Below are positions 1-6,213 of a DNA stretch of 7,760 nt, one piece after another. Each line of letters starts with the position of its first letter. Position 1 is the first letter of the stretch. The notes beneath the pieces were generated by a model, which saw only the letters and a program-made list of their open reading frames with translations, made no database searches and had not been told where the DNA came from. Source of the DNA: Dehalococcoidia bacterium. GTDB lineage: Bacteria; Chloroflexota; Dehalococcoidia; Dehalococcoidales; BS750m-G39. Made by a program: the position numbers and the translations under genes. The stretch lies in contig DAOWJM010000137.1 of the NCBI GenBank assembly GCA_030640325.1, positions 1 through 7,760 on the forward strand, given 5' to 3'.

Positions 1-246
1 CTCCCCCACCTGCTCAACCTGGGAAGTCTTGCCAACTGGCACCTCAGGGACAAAATAGAAAAGGTCATCAAATTTGTAGCCAGGAAAGGCTTTCATTGCC
101 CCGATAATGAATACTCGATTGATGTTCCGTTTACCTTCAAGCACCCGGTAAACCTGGCTTACCGATATTTCCATAGCCCCGGCTAGCTCAGATAGGTTAC
201 TATAGTTCCTGACATGTAAGTCAAAAACCCTTGTTTTCAGTAGCAT
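1..246 (-). CDS. Small helix-turn-helix (Xre-like) transcriptional regulator, 3' end missing
   Basis: This frame reads leftward from ATG at 246 and is still open after 82 codons at the window edge, so the C-terminus is not seen. Residues 17-40 look like a helix-turn-helix: NLSELAGAMEISVSQVYRVL, then EGKR, with the second helix (about 28-37) as the likely recognition helix. This is the Xre/Cro-type pattern of phage-like repressors and small chromosomal regulators. The start is supported by AAGGG at 253-257, six bases before the ATG, and by a consensus promoter upstream. The gene is divergent from a second Xre-type regulator. A palindrome lies over its predicted transcription start and an identical 12-bp copy lies inside its coding sequence at 30-41, which suggests autoregulation. 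DNA binding is inferred from the motif; the target is inferred from the sites. Confidence 0.8.
   Translation of the reverse strand, partial: MLLKTRVFDLHVRNYSNLSELAGAMEISVSQVYRVLEGKRNINRVFIIGAMKAFPGYKFDDLFYFVPEVPVGKTSQVEQVGE
30..41. promoter_or_regulatory. Intragenic copy of the TGCCA-AC-TGGCA palindrome (possible auxiliary operator)
   Basis: TGCCAACTGGCA here is identical to the site at 261-272 over the promoter of the same gene. It sits inside the coding sequence, where it encodes part of V-P-V-G-K. The centre-to-centre distance to the promoter copy is 231 bp. A second operator inside a repressor gene is known from looping repressors; whether this site is bound is inference. Confidence 0.45.
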
Positions 247-260
247 AGTTTACCCTTATA

Positions 261-272
261 TGCCAACTGGCA
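261..272. promoter_or_regulatory. Palindromic operator over the start of the leftward regulator gene
   Basis: TGCCA-AC-TGGCA has perfect 5-bp arms. It lies just downstream of the minus-strand -10 box (275-280), over the predicted transcription start and the 5' leader of the leftward regulator. It shares the core GCCA-NN-TGGC with the sites at 363-380 and 1192-1209. A protein bound here would be expected to block initiation. Confidence 0.65.
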
Positions 273-274
273 AT

Positions 275-303
275 ATTATAGCCCTAAATCTGCCCTTTGT
301 CAA
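275..303 (-). promoter_or_regulatory. Consensus sigma-70 promoter for the leftward regulator gene
   Basis: Read on the minus strand, TTGACA (298-303) and TATAAT (275-280) are separated by exactly 17 bp, which is a perfect consensus promoter. Transcription should begin near 268, giving a leader of about 22 bases that contains the operator at 261-272 and the AAGGG ribosome binding site. Confidence 0.8.
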
Positions 304-357
304 GTAGCTATTTATTTAAATTTATTCAATTTAGTCAATTTCCCCCCTTAATAGGTA

Positions 358-386
358 TTGACATTTGCCATTTGGCGAATTATAAT
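358..386 (+). promoter_or_regulatory. Consensus promoter with a palindromic operator in its spacer, driving the Xre regulator
   Basis: TTGACA (358-363) and TATAAT (381-386) are 17 bp apart, again a perfect consensus. The spacer is almost entirely occupied by a palindrome, ATTTGCCA-TT-TGGCGAAT (363-380), with one mismatch between its arms. A repressor bound there would exclude RNA polymerase. The predicted transcription start (about 392-394) coincides with the ATG at 393. The same architecture recurs on the minus strand at 1186-1214. Confidence 0.85.
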
Positions 387-392
387 TTAACT

Positions 393-788
393 ATGGAGCA
401 AGATAGAAGCAACGACTTAGGCGAAATAATTAGGCAGGGAAGAGTTACACAGCGGCTAACACTGAGCGAGGTTAGCGCTATGTCAGGTGTATCTTCATCG
501 CACCTGGGTCGCATTGAGAGAGGGGAGCGTTTCCCTTCAGGCTCAATTCTGCGCAGAATCGCCGCACCTTTAGGCTTTGAGGAGAACGAGCTATTTACTC
601 TAGCCGGCTACCTGTCTCCCGAGCCCCCGGGCATAGCTGAGAGTCATCCTCACTATGGCGGTGGAGAATTGGACCCCTATGTGGCTAGGATGTTAGCGCA
701 GGAGCCTGTTGATGTGCAGCGCGCCGTTATCGGAATCCTCAGTATCCTAAAGAGCATTGCCAAGAGTGTTGCCAAAGAAAGCCGTTAA
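393..788 (+). CDS. Xre-family helix-turn-helix repressor, probably autoregulated and leaderless
   Basis: The product is a 131-residue cytoplasmic DNA-binding protein. Residues 9-66 form a canonical Xre/Cro-CI domain: LGEIIRQGRVTQRLTLSEVS, then MSGVSSSHLGRIERGERFPS, then a helix and LGFEENELFTLAGYL. The tail has a Pro/Gly-rich linker (about 67-92) and an amphipathic helix, DPYVARMLAQEPVDVQRAVI onward, that could dimerise. The frame stays open upstream to a TTG at 297, but I chose ATG 393 because a perfect promoter ends at 386. Transcription would then begin at or next to this ATG, and no ribosome binding site is needed. The operator in its own promoter spacer argues for negative autoregulation. 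The matching promoter at 1186-1214 suggests the same protein also controls the small membrane protein gene that faces it. The family assignment is firm; the regulon is inferred. Confidence 0.88.
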   Translation: MEQDRSNDLGEIIRQGRVTQRLTLSEVSAMSGVSSSHLGRIERGERFPSGSILRRIAAPLGFEENELFTLAGYLSPEPPGIAESHPHYGGGELDPYVARMLAQEPVDVQRAVIGILSILKSIAKSVAKESR

Positions 789-832
789 CACCTTTTGGGC
801 TCTTTATCAACCCCAGAAATTCGTAGGGATAT

Positions 833-1102
833 TCACTCCTCTACAGGATGGAGCGTCACCTTCCTCCTGCTTGTCAGAACCAGCCTAAAGTATAATCCTG
901 TAAGATATGCACCGAGAGCGCACAACATAAGGCAACAAATAACGAGAATTGGTGTGTGGAGAAAACGCCCACTCGCTTCTGGAAGTAAGTAGTATGCGAT
1001 AGGATGGTCAATGTCGACCAATACTCCAGCAACCCCACAAAGCCAGAAAGCAAGAAGTGAAGTGAGGTGCACTTTAAAATGTGCAGTATCTCGAATCCGC
1101 AT
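833..1102 (-). CDS. Small membrane protein with a DIDHP motif (minimal YdjM-like?), unknown function
   Basis: This encodes an 89-residue hydrophobic protein. Two membrane segments are visible, at about residues 13-29 and 51-74, with a basic C-terminal tail (RLVLTSRRK). Between them lies VDIDHP (29-34) and then GRFLHTP (45-51). Spaced Asp and His residues of this kind recall the metal-binding part of the YdjM-type membrane-associated metal-dependent hydrolases (PDxDH followed by an HR..THS block), but the protein is much shorter and lacks most of that fold. The relationship is a weak inference. The start ATG at 1102 is preceded by AAGGTGAT, a good ribosome binding site, and by a promoter-operator at 1186-1214 nearly identical to that of the Xre regulator, which is why I regard it as a real gene. 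It converges on the regulator gene with 44 bp between the stop codons. I do not recognise a function. Confidence 0.7.
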   Translation of the reverse strand: MRIRDTAHFKVHLTSLLAFWLCGVAGVLVDIDHPIAYYLLPEASGRFLHTPILVICCLMLCALGAYLTGLYFRLVLTSRRKVTLHPVEE

Positions 1103-1185
1103 ATCACCTTATCCCAACCCCAAGCTCACTGTTTATCCTTGAAATACCTGAACTTCTATGAACTCTGAACCATTACTATCGTACT

Positions 1186-1214
1186 AGTGTAATTCGCCAA
1201 ATGGCGAATGTCAA
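1186..1214 (-). promoter_or_regulatory. Promoter with operator in its spacer, driving the small membrane protein gene
   Basis: On the minus strand, TTGACA (1209-1214) and TACACT (1186-1191) are 17 bp apart. The spacer carries the perfect 8-bp-arm palindrome ATTCGCCA-NN-TGGCGAAT (1192-1209). Aligned with the regulator promoter at 358-386, 26 of 29 positions match; the differences are one spacer base and two bases of the -10 box, which make this promoter weaker. Transcription should start near 1179, leaving a leader of roughly 75 bases before the ATG at 1102. An extra TTTGGCA half-site lies just upstream of the -35 box (1217-1223). Confidence 0.78.
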
Positions 1215-1253
1215 ATGCCAAATGTGTTTAATAAACGACCTCAACTCTCTCCC

Positions 1254-1282
1254 TTGATAAATTAGTACTTTTGGGGTATAGT
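1254..1282 (+). promoter_or_regulatory. Probable promoter for cca
   Basis: TTGATA (1254-1259) and TATAGT (1277-1282) are separated by 17 bp, with one mismatch from consensus in each box. The predicted start is near 1289, giving a leader of only about 11 bases before the TTG start of cca at 1300. It is divergent from the membrane protein promoter; the -35 boxes are about 40 bp apart. Confidence 0.6.
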
Positions 1283-1299
1283 TTAGCCTTAGAGTATTA

Positions 1300-2820
1300 T
1301 TGGATAAAGAAGATTTGAAGTTATTTATTGAGCCTAAAGCCTCATTATTATTGACCACGGTAAGCAATTTTCTCACCGAGCAGGATATAAAGTCATATCT
1401 GGTGGGTGGATTTGTGCGTGATGTCCTACTGAGGAGAGATACGGCTGATATTGATATTGCTGTAGCAGCAGATGCGGTGGAGATAGCTCCCAAGGTAGCC
1501 AATGCCCTTGGTGGTAGGTTTATCCTGCTGGATAAGGTGAACAGGGTGGGCAGGGTGGTTGTGGTTGATAAGGAAGCACCATCTGGAGGTCGGTGGGAGC
1601 TTGATTTCTCCACATTTCAGGACAGCATTGAGCAGGACCTGGCGCGGCGCGATTTCACCATAGACGCCATAGCAGTTGACCTTGAGGAGTTGACCAAGGA
1701 TTATGCCGATGTTCATCTCATAGACCCGTTCAATGGTTGGGCCGACCTCCAACAGGGCATGATTCGGACTGTCTCTGAGACAGCTTTTCAGTCGGATGCA
1801 GCACGCTTATTACGGGCGGTGCGCTTGGCTGCTGAGCTTGATTTCAATATTGATAGCCAGACCGAAGTTTTAATCCAGCACAACTGTCATCTTATAGCTG
1901 ATGTAGCTGGTGAGCGACTGAGGGAGGAGTTACTCCGGCTTCTGGCTGTCCCTCAATCCGAGCCATTTCTGCCCTACCTTGATGACCTGGGGTTGGTCAC
2001 GGCTATCATTCCAGAGCTAGCTCAGGCAAAGGGGGTCAAGCAACCCAAGGAACACTTCTGGGATGTTTTTGACCATTCAATACAGACGGTGCTCGCCGTT
2101 GATTTTCTTCTTCACGAGGGAACCTGGAAATATGCCAATGATGAGGTCTTGGCTATTGTTCCATGGTCAGAGGTGCTGGCTCAGCACTTTGCCCAGGAGG
2201 TAAGTAGCGGTAGCACCAGGAGGTCGCTGCTCAAGCTAGCGGCACTGCTTCATGATGTTTCCAAGCCTGAGACTAAAGCTATTGGTGAAGATGGTCGGAC
2301 GCATTTTCTGGGACACGCTAAGCTAGGGGCAGCTATGGCAGTGGATATTCTGGAAAGGTTGAGATTTAGCAGCAAAGAGATAAAGCTGGTGGAGGTTATG
2401 GTCGAGCAGCACCTCAGACCGGGGCAGATGAGTCATAATGAACTTCCCACCCCTCGGGCTATTTACCGTTACTTTCGTGATACCGAGGAGGCTGGCATTG
2501 ATATACTATTCTTAAGCCTGGCTGACCATTTAGCCACCAGGGGACCACAGCTAAATCTGGCTCAATGGCAGGAGCATACCCAAATGGTGGAGTATGTATT
2601 AGCCCAGCATTTTGAGCAGGAGAGGCTAGTTGTTCCAGCTAAACTGGTTGATGGGCATGATTTAATCAATATCTTTGGCCTGAGCCCGGGACCCAAGATT
2701 GGAGAGGTTCTAGAGGCGGTGCATGAGGCACAAGCGTCAGGTGAGGTGGCTACCAGAGAGGAGGCTCTGGCTTATATCCGTGAGAGGCTATATGGGATAC
2801 AGGCAAATTCTAAATACTAA
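1300..2820 (+). CDS. cca: CCA tRNA nucleotidyltransferase / poly(A) polymerase family protein with HD domain
   Basis: The 506-residue product belongs to the class II family that adds or repairs the 3' CCA end of tRNA from CTP and ATP. The nucleotidyltransferase head is clear: LVGGFVRDVLL (34-44), the catalytic pair in ADIDIAV (D50 and D52), RRDFTIDAIA (116-125), and DPFNGWADLQQGMIRTV (142-158). The nucleotide-selecting and neck helices follow, with SDAARLLRAVRLAAE (165-179). An HD phosphohydrolase-type domain follows, with H259, LLHDVSKP (H318, D319), GHA (H339) and ADH (409-410). The C-terminus ends with a DGHDLINIFGLSPGPKIG block (451-468) typical of the family. Strict CCA-adding versus A-adding activity cannot be separated by eye. 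TTG 1300 is the first possible start after an in-frame stop at 1279; the ribosome binding site is weak (AGAG, 1291-1294). The last codons lie inside an intergenic repeat, so the C-terminal NSKY is probably not conserved. Confidence 0.93.
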   Translation: MDKEDLKLFIEPKASLLLTTVSNFLTEQDIKSYLVGGFVRDVLLRRDTADIDIAVAADAVEIAPKVANALGGRFILLDKVNRVGRVVVVDKEAPSGGRWELDFSTFQDSIEQDLARRDFTIDAIAVDLEELTKDYADVHLIDPFNGWADLQQGMIRTVSETAFQSDAARLLRAVRLAAELDFNIDSQTEVLIQHNCHLIADVAGERLREELLRLLAVPQSEPFLPYLDDLGLVTAIIPELAQAKGVKQPKEHFWDVFDHSIQTVLAVDFLLHEGTWKYANDEVLAIVPWSEVLAQHFAQEVSSGSTRRSLLKLAALLHDVSKPETKAIGEDGRTHFLGHAKLGAAMAVDILERLRFSSKEIKLVEVMVEQHLRPGQMSHNELPTPRAIYRYFRDTEEAGIDILFLSLADHLATRGPQLNLAQWQEHTQMVEYVLAQHFEQERLVVPAKLVDGHDLINIFGLSPGPKIGEVLEAVHEAQASGEVATREEALAYIRERLYGIQANSKY

Positions 2821-2930
2821 TTTCTAAACTCTAAACAATATCAAATAAATAAAAACCCAAATGACCAAAACTGTTTTGAATTTGGAGATTAGAAATTGTT
2901 TAGGATTTAGCGCTTCGGATTTAGGATTTA
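2804..2930. repeat. Palindromic CTAAA/TTTAG-rich intergenic repeat between cca and secD
   Basis: This AT-rich element can fold into a long imperfect hairpin. Perfect inverted pairs are AATTTCTAA (2819-2827) with TTAGAAATT (2889-2897), CTAAACAAT (2831-2839) with ATTGTTTAG (2895-2903), CCAAAT (2857-2862) with ATTTGG (2880-2885), and CAAAAC (2866-2871) with GTTTTG (2873-2878). The first two pairs are alternatives because their right arms overlap. GGATTTA is repeated directly at 2903, 2917 and 2924. I recall similar CTAAA-rich elements as dispersed intergenic repeats in environmental genomes, but that is memory and not a search. There is no T-run, so it is not a classic terminator. Confidence 0.7.
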
Positions 2931-2934
2931 ATAT

Positions 2935-4251
2935 ATGGCTAGAAAAAATACGCTGGTTTTTATAGTAGTATTATTGCTTTTTGCCTTTGCCGTTTGTGCC
3001 CTAATCTACCCCATGTTTGGCAGGCAGGAAATGAGGCTGGGGCTGGATTTGCAGGGTGGTATTCACATGGTTTATCAGGCTGACCTGTCTTCCCTAGAGC
3101 CGGGCACAGAGTCTGAAGCCATTGATGGAGCCATAGCTGTTATTGAGCAGCGAATTAATATTTTGGGCGTAACTGAGCCGGTTATCCAGAGGCAAGGTGC
3201 AGACCGCATATTGGTTGAATTGCCCGGGATAAGTGAGGCTGAGAAAGCAAAGAGGCTCATCGGACAGACAGCATTGCTTGAGTTTCGGGAGCTGGTAGAG
3301 GGTGAAGGTGGAGAGATGGAATGGGTGCCAGCTACAGCCACCATTGATGGCAAGGAAAAGGAATTGACCAGCAGCTACTTTAAAGAGAATACCTATGTAG
3401 CTCGAGATAATATGGGCAGATTGCTATTGATTTTTGAATGGGATGAAGAGGGGAGCAAGCTATCGGAGCAAATCACTGAGCGGCTTATCGGTAAACCACT
3501 GGGCATATTCTTAAGCGGTGAGCCCCTGTTGGGAGAGGATGGACAGCCAATTGCCCCCATTGTTCAGGAGAAGATTACCAGTCGAGGTCAGATTGAAGGT
3601 TTAAGCTATAACGAGGCTACAGAATTATCTAAATTGCTCAACGCCGGGCGCATTCCAGTCCCTCTCACTCCTATCTATGAGCAAACCGTGTCCCCTATAT
3701 TGGGAGCTGATTTCATTGATATGAGCCTCAAGGCAGGGCTAATCGGCATAATACTGGTTATGCTATTTATGATTATTTACTATCGCCTGCCCGGGGTTCT
3801 CGCCAGCCTGGCTTTGATTTTTTATGGAGCGCTGGTCCTGGCTATATTCAAGTTGATTCCGGTCACCCTTACCCTGGCTGGAATCGGTGGTTTTGTCTTA
3901 TCTATAGGTATGGCGGTGGATGCCAATGTGCTTATCTTTGAGCGGATGAAGGAGGAATTTAGAACAGGACGAACCTTAGGGGCAGCTATTGAGGCTGGTT
4001 TTAATCGTGCCTGGACGGCTATCAGGGATAGCAATGTAACTACTTTTATTGTCTGTGGCATTCTCTACTGGTTAGGCAGCATTCTTGTCGCCGGCGCCCC
4101 GGTGATGGGCTTTGCCGTGACCTTGTTTATCGGTGTGGCTGTAAGTATGTTTACCGCCATTGTAGTTACTCGCACCTTGCTGCGCCTGTTTGTGGGCACC
4201 CCTCTGGCGCAGAAGACATCGCTATTCAGCATATACGCAGGAAGGAAATGA
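2935..4251 (+). CDS. secD: Protein translocase subunit SecD
   Basis: SecD works with SecF as an inner-membrane accessory complex of SecYEG. It uses the proton gradient to pull preproteins out on the far side of the membrane. The 438 residues show a first membrane helix (about 5-25) and the conserved LGLDLQGGIH (35-44). RINILGV (73-79) and ELPGI (95-99) belong to the large external P1 domain. Then come GRIPVPL (238-244) and TVSPILGADFI (251-261), followed by five membrane helices from about 263 to 420. IGMAVDANVLIFERMKEE (324-341) carries D329, the counterpart of the Asp needed for proton conduction in studied SecD proteins. The length suits the short SecD of non-proteobacteria. AGGA at 2923-2926 lies eight bases before the ATG, and it comes from the upstream repeat. 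The stop overlaps the secF start by 4 bp, so the two are translationally coupled. No yajC is seen nearby. Confidence 0.96.
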   Translation: MARKNTLVFIVVLLLFAFAVCALIYPMFGRQEMRLGLDLQGGIHMVYQADLSSLEPGTESEAIDGAIAVIEQRINILGVTEPVIQRQGADRILVELPGISEAEKAKRLIGQTALLEFRELVEGEGGEMEWVPATATIDGKEKELTSSYFKENTYVARDNMGRLLLIFEWDEEGSKLSEQITERLIGKPLGIFLSGEPLLGEDGQPIAPIVQEKITSRGQIEGLSYNEATELSKLLNAGRIPVPLTPIYEQTVSPILGADFIDMSLKAGLIGIILVMLFMIIYYRLPGVLASLALIFYGALVLAIFKLIPVTLTLAGIGGFVLSIGMAVDANVLIFERMKEEFRTGRTLGAAIEAGFNRAWTAIRDSNVTTFIVCGILYWLGSILVAGAPVMGFAVTLFIGVAVSMFTAIVVTRTLLRLFVGTPLAQKTSLFSIYAGRK

Positions 4252-5159
4252 TGCTCGATATTACCGGTAAAAGGTTTTTGTTCTTTCTTATTTCAGGAGT
4301 GCTCATCCTAATTGGCATTATTTCTTTGGTGGTTTTCGGTCTCAAGCCGGGGATTGAATTTAGTAGCGGCTCCATGCTGACAGTGAGCTTTGAGCAGGAG
4401 GTAGCCCAGAGTGAACTAAGGCAGGAATTGGTCAATTTGGGCTATCCTAATGTTATTATTCAACGCACCGGAGAGGGCGATTTCTTTATCCGCACCCGCG
4501 AATTAACCGGGGAAGATAAGGCAGCCATGGAGAGCGCCCTAACTGCCAGATTTGGCTCCGCCACCGAGAGGGAGTTCTACTCGGTATCGCCGATGGTGGC
4601 TGAGGAGACAGCCCATAACGCAGCTATTGCTGTGGCTGTGGCTGCAGTTGGTATATTGCTTTATATTACCTGGGCATTTCGCCGCATGCCCAAACCTTTC
4701 CATTATGGTATCTGTGCCATAATAGCTCTGGTGCATGATGTGGTGGTGGTAACCGGTATCTTCGCTATACTGGGCGCTATTATGGGCTGGGAGATTAATC
4801 TGATGTTTATCACCGGTGTTTTAGCCGTTATCGGCTATAGCATTAATAATACTGTGGTTGTTTTTGATAGGATACGCGAGAATTTGAAAAAGGGCATAAG
4901 CACTGATTTTGAGGTGGTGGTAAATAGCAGCCTGGTTGAGACCCTGAGCCGTTCATTGAATACCAGCCTGACCACCATATTTGTGGTATTAGCCCTGCTA
5001 CTATTTGTTGGGGCATCAATTCAGAACTTCGCCATAGTTCTGCTCATCGGTGTCATTGCCGGGACCTACAGCTCACTGTGCATTGCCCCCACCCTACTAG
5101 TAGTCTGGCAGAGGAAAGAGTGGGGCAAGTTCTTACGCCCAGCTCAGGCATTAAGGTAG
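4248..5159 (+). CDS. secF: Protein translocase subunit SecF
   Basis: This is the 303-residue partner of SecD in proton-driven protein export. Visible elements are a first membrane helix (about 11-31), GIEFSSGS (35-42, where most SecF proteins have GIDFTGG), an external domain to about 120 ending in SVSPMVAEE (112-120), and five further membrane helices. Signature blocks are HDVVVVTG (163-170), TGVLAVIGYSINNTVVVFDR (189-208) with RENL after it, and SRSLNTSLTT (234-243). There are two possible starts, ATG 4248 and ATG 4251. The purine-rich AGGAAGG (4239-4245) fits the second slightly better, and both couple the gene to the secD stop. The 3' end overlaps the oppositely oriented deacetylase gene by 9 bp, so there is no room for a terminator between them. 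Confidence 0.96.
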   Translation: MMLDITGKRFLFFLISGVLILIGIISLVVFGLKPGIEFSSGSMLTVSFEQEVAQSELRQELVNLGYPNVIIQRTGEGDFFIRTRELTGEDKAAMESALTARFGSATEREFYSVSPMVAEETAHNAAIAVAVAAVGILLYITWAFRRMPKPFHYGICAIIALVHDVVVVTGIFAILGAIMGWEINLMFITGVLAVIGYSINNTVVVFDRIRENLKKGISTDFEVVVNSSLVETLSRSLNTSLTTIFVVLALLLFVGASIQNFAIVLLIGVIAGTYSSLCIAPTLLVVWQRKEWGKFLRPAQALR

Positions 5160-6185
5160 GTTGTGTATCTCCTTTATTGCCCTAATCAGGCGGTCAATCT
5201 TCGGTGCCCCGGAGCTGCGTGGTGATTGACCAAGAGGGTCATCTATAGTGGTGTTACCCAAGAGGACATCAAAGGTGGCTTTTACTGAGGCGGCTAAAGC
5301 GCTGAGATTGTAGCCCCCCTCCAGGCTGAAGAGCAGACGACCGCCGCATAGCTCATCGGCTAATCCCTTGATAATCCTCGCCATTTGAGCAAAGCCGGCG
5401 ACACTCACCTGCATCAGGGCGAGCCCATCAGCCCAGTGGGGGTCATAGCCAGCGGAGACCAGGATAAGCTGGGGTTGGAACCGCTTGGCTGCGGGGACGA
5501 TAATTTGCTCAAAGACCTGTAGATATTCGCTATCCCCACAGCCAGCGGGCAGCGGTATATTAATGGTGGCTCCTTCGGCGGCTCCGCCGCCAGTTTCCTC
5601 CACGCTGCCAGTTCCGGGGTAGAAGGGATACTGGTGAGTGGATATGTAGAGCACATAGGGATTATCATAGAAGGTTTCGTGGGTTGCATTTCCGTGGTGC
5701 ACATCAAAGTCAATGATTAGGATGCGTTCAAGCTTATATCTAGCCAGAGCATACTGGGCGGCAATAGCTATATTATTAAACAGGCAGAAGCCCATAGCTC
5801 GCCGGGAGGTGGCATGGTGACCTGGAGGTCTGACCAGGGCAAAGGCGCTGACAACCTCCCCATCCATAATCGCCTCCACTGCCCGGATAACGCCGCCAGC
5901 AGCATAGAGGGCAGCCTCATAGGAGTCAGGTGACATTACGGTATCGGCATCGAGCCAGCCACCACCTTTTTGGGCTACATCCTGAATATGCAAGATATAC
6001 TGCCTTTGGTGCACCAGCGATAATTCTTCAACCGAGGCTGCTCGGGGTTTGACCAGCGTTAGTTGCTGATTGAGGCCGGTCTGCTCCAGGTGGGAGATGA
6101 TTGCCTCCAACCTTCTGGCATTTTCTACATGCTGCCCGGTGTCATGCTTGAGATAGATGGGGTCATAGACATAGCCTACTGTCAT
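5151..6185 (-). CDS. Histone deacetylase family protein (zinc-dependent amidohydrolase/deacetylase)
   Basis: The 344-residue protein is a full-length arginase/deacetylase-fold enzyme of the class that includes bacterial AcuC and acetylpolyamine amidohydrolases. It is expected to remove acetyl groups from lysine or polyamine substrates in the cytoplasm. Catalytic features are intact: RPPGHHA with the paired His H123 and H124, DFDVHHGN with the zinc ligands D161 and H163, SAGYDPH with the third ligand D248, and LEGGYN with the catalytic Tyr Y292. The opening (YVYDPIYLKHDTG) is also typical. The frame extends to an ATG at 6230, but I prefer ATG 6185. It has AGGGG eight bases upstream, its product starts where family members start, and a plausible promoter (-10 at 6214-6219) lies between the two ATGs. 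The true substrate cannot be told from the neighbours, which are secretion and iron-sulfur genes. Confidence 0.93.
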   Translation of the reverse strand: MTVGYVYDPIYLKHDTGQHVENARRLEAIISHLEQTGLNQQLTLVKPRAASVEELSLVHQRQYILHIQDVAQKGGGWLDADTVMSPDSYEAALYAAGGVIRAVEAIMDGEVVSAFALVRPPGHHATSRRAMGFCLFNNIAIAAQYALARYKLERILIIDFDVHHGNATHETFYDNPYVLYISTHQYPFYPGTGSVEETGGGAAEGATINIPLPAGCGDSEYLQVFEQIIVPAAKRFQPQLILVSAGYDPHWADGLALMQVSVAGFAQMARIIKGLADELCGGRLLFSLEGGYNLSALAASVKATFDVLLGNTTIDDPLGQSPRSSGAPKIDRLIRAIKEIHNLP

Positions 6186-6213
6186 AGTGGTTTCCCCTTG
6201 AGATGCTGGTTTG

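Noticed and set aside
297..392. N-terminal extension of the Xre regulator starting at TTG 297
   Set aside because: The segment would cover the consensus promoter and its operator (358-386), has low-complexity hydrophobic coding and no ribosome binding site. The ATG at 393 fits the domain start.
874..1107. Alternative minus-strand reading frame over the small membrane protein gene
   Set aside because: It overlaps the better frame with the AAGGTGAT ribosome binding site and the DIDHP motif. Its own start has no clear ribosome binding site and its sequence shows no family pattern.
1176..1752. Long antisense open frames opposite the first part of cca
   Set aside because: They lie opposite well-conserved motifs of cca, have low-complexity Ser/Thr-rich translations, and no start signals; they are shadow frames.
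2857..2885. CCAAAT/CAAAAC nested hairpin as a terminator of cca
   Set aside because: The stem is A/T-rich with a one-base loop and is not followed by a T-run. It belongs to the larger repeat.
2820..2934. A separate sigma-70 promoter for secD inside the repeat
   Set aside because: TTG-containing hexamers exist, but none has an acceptable -10 box at 16-18 bp. Co-transcription from the cca promoter is simpler.
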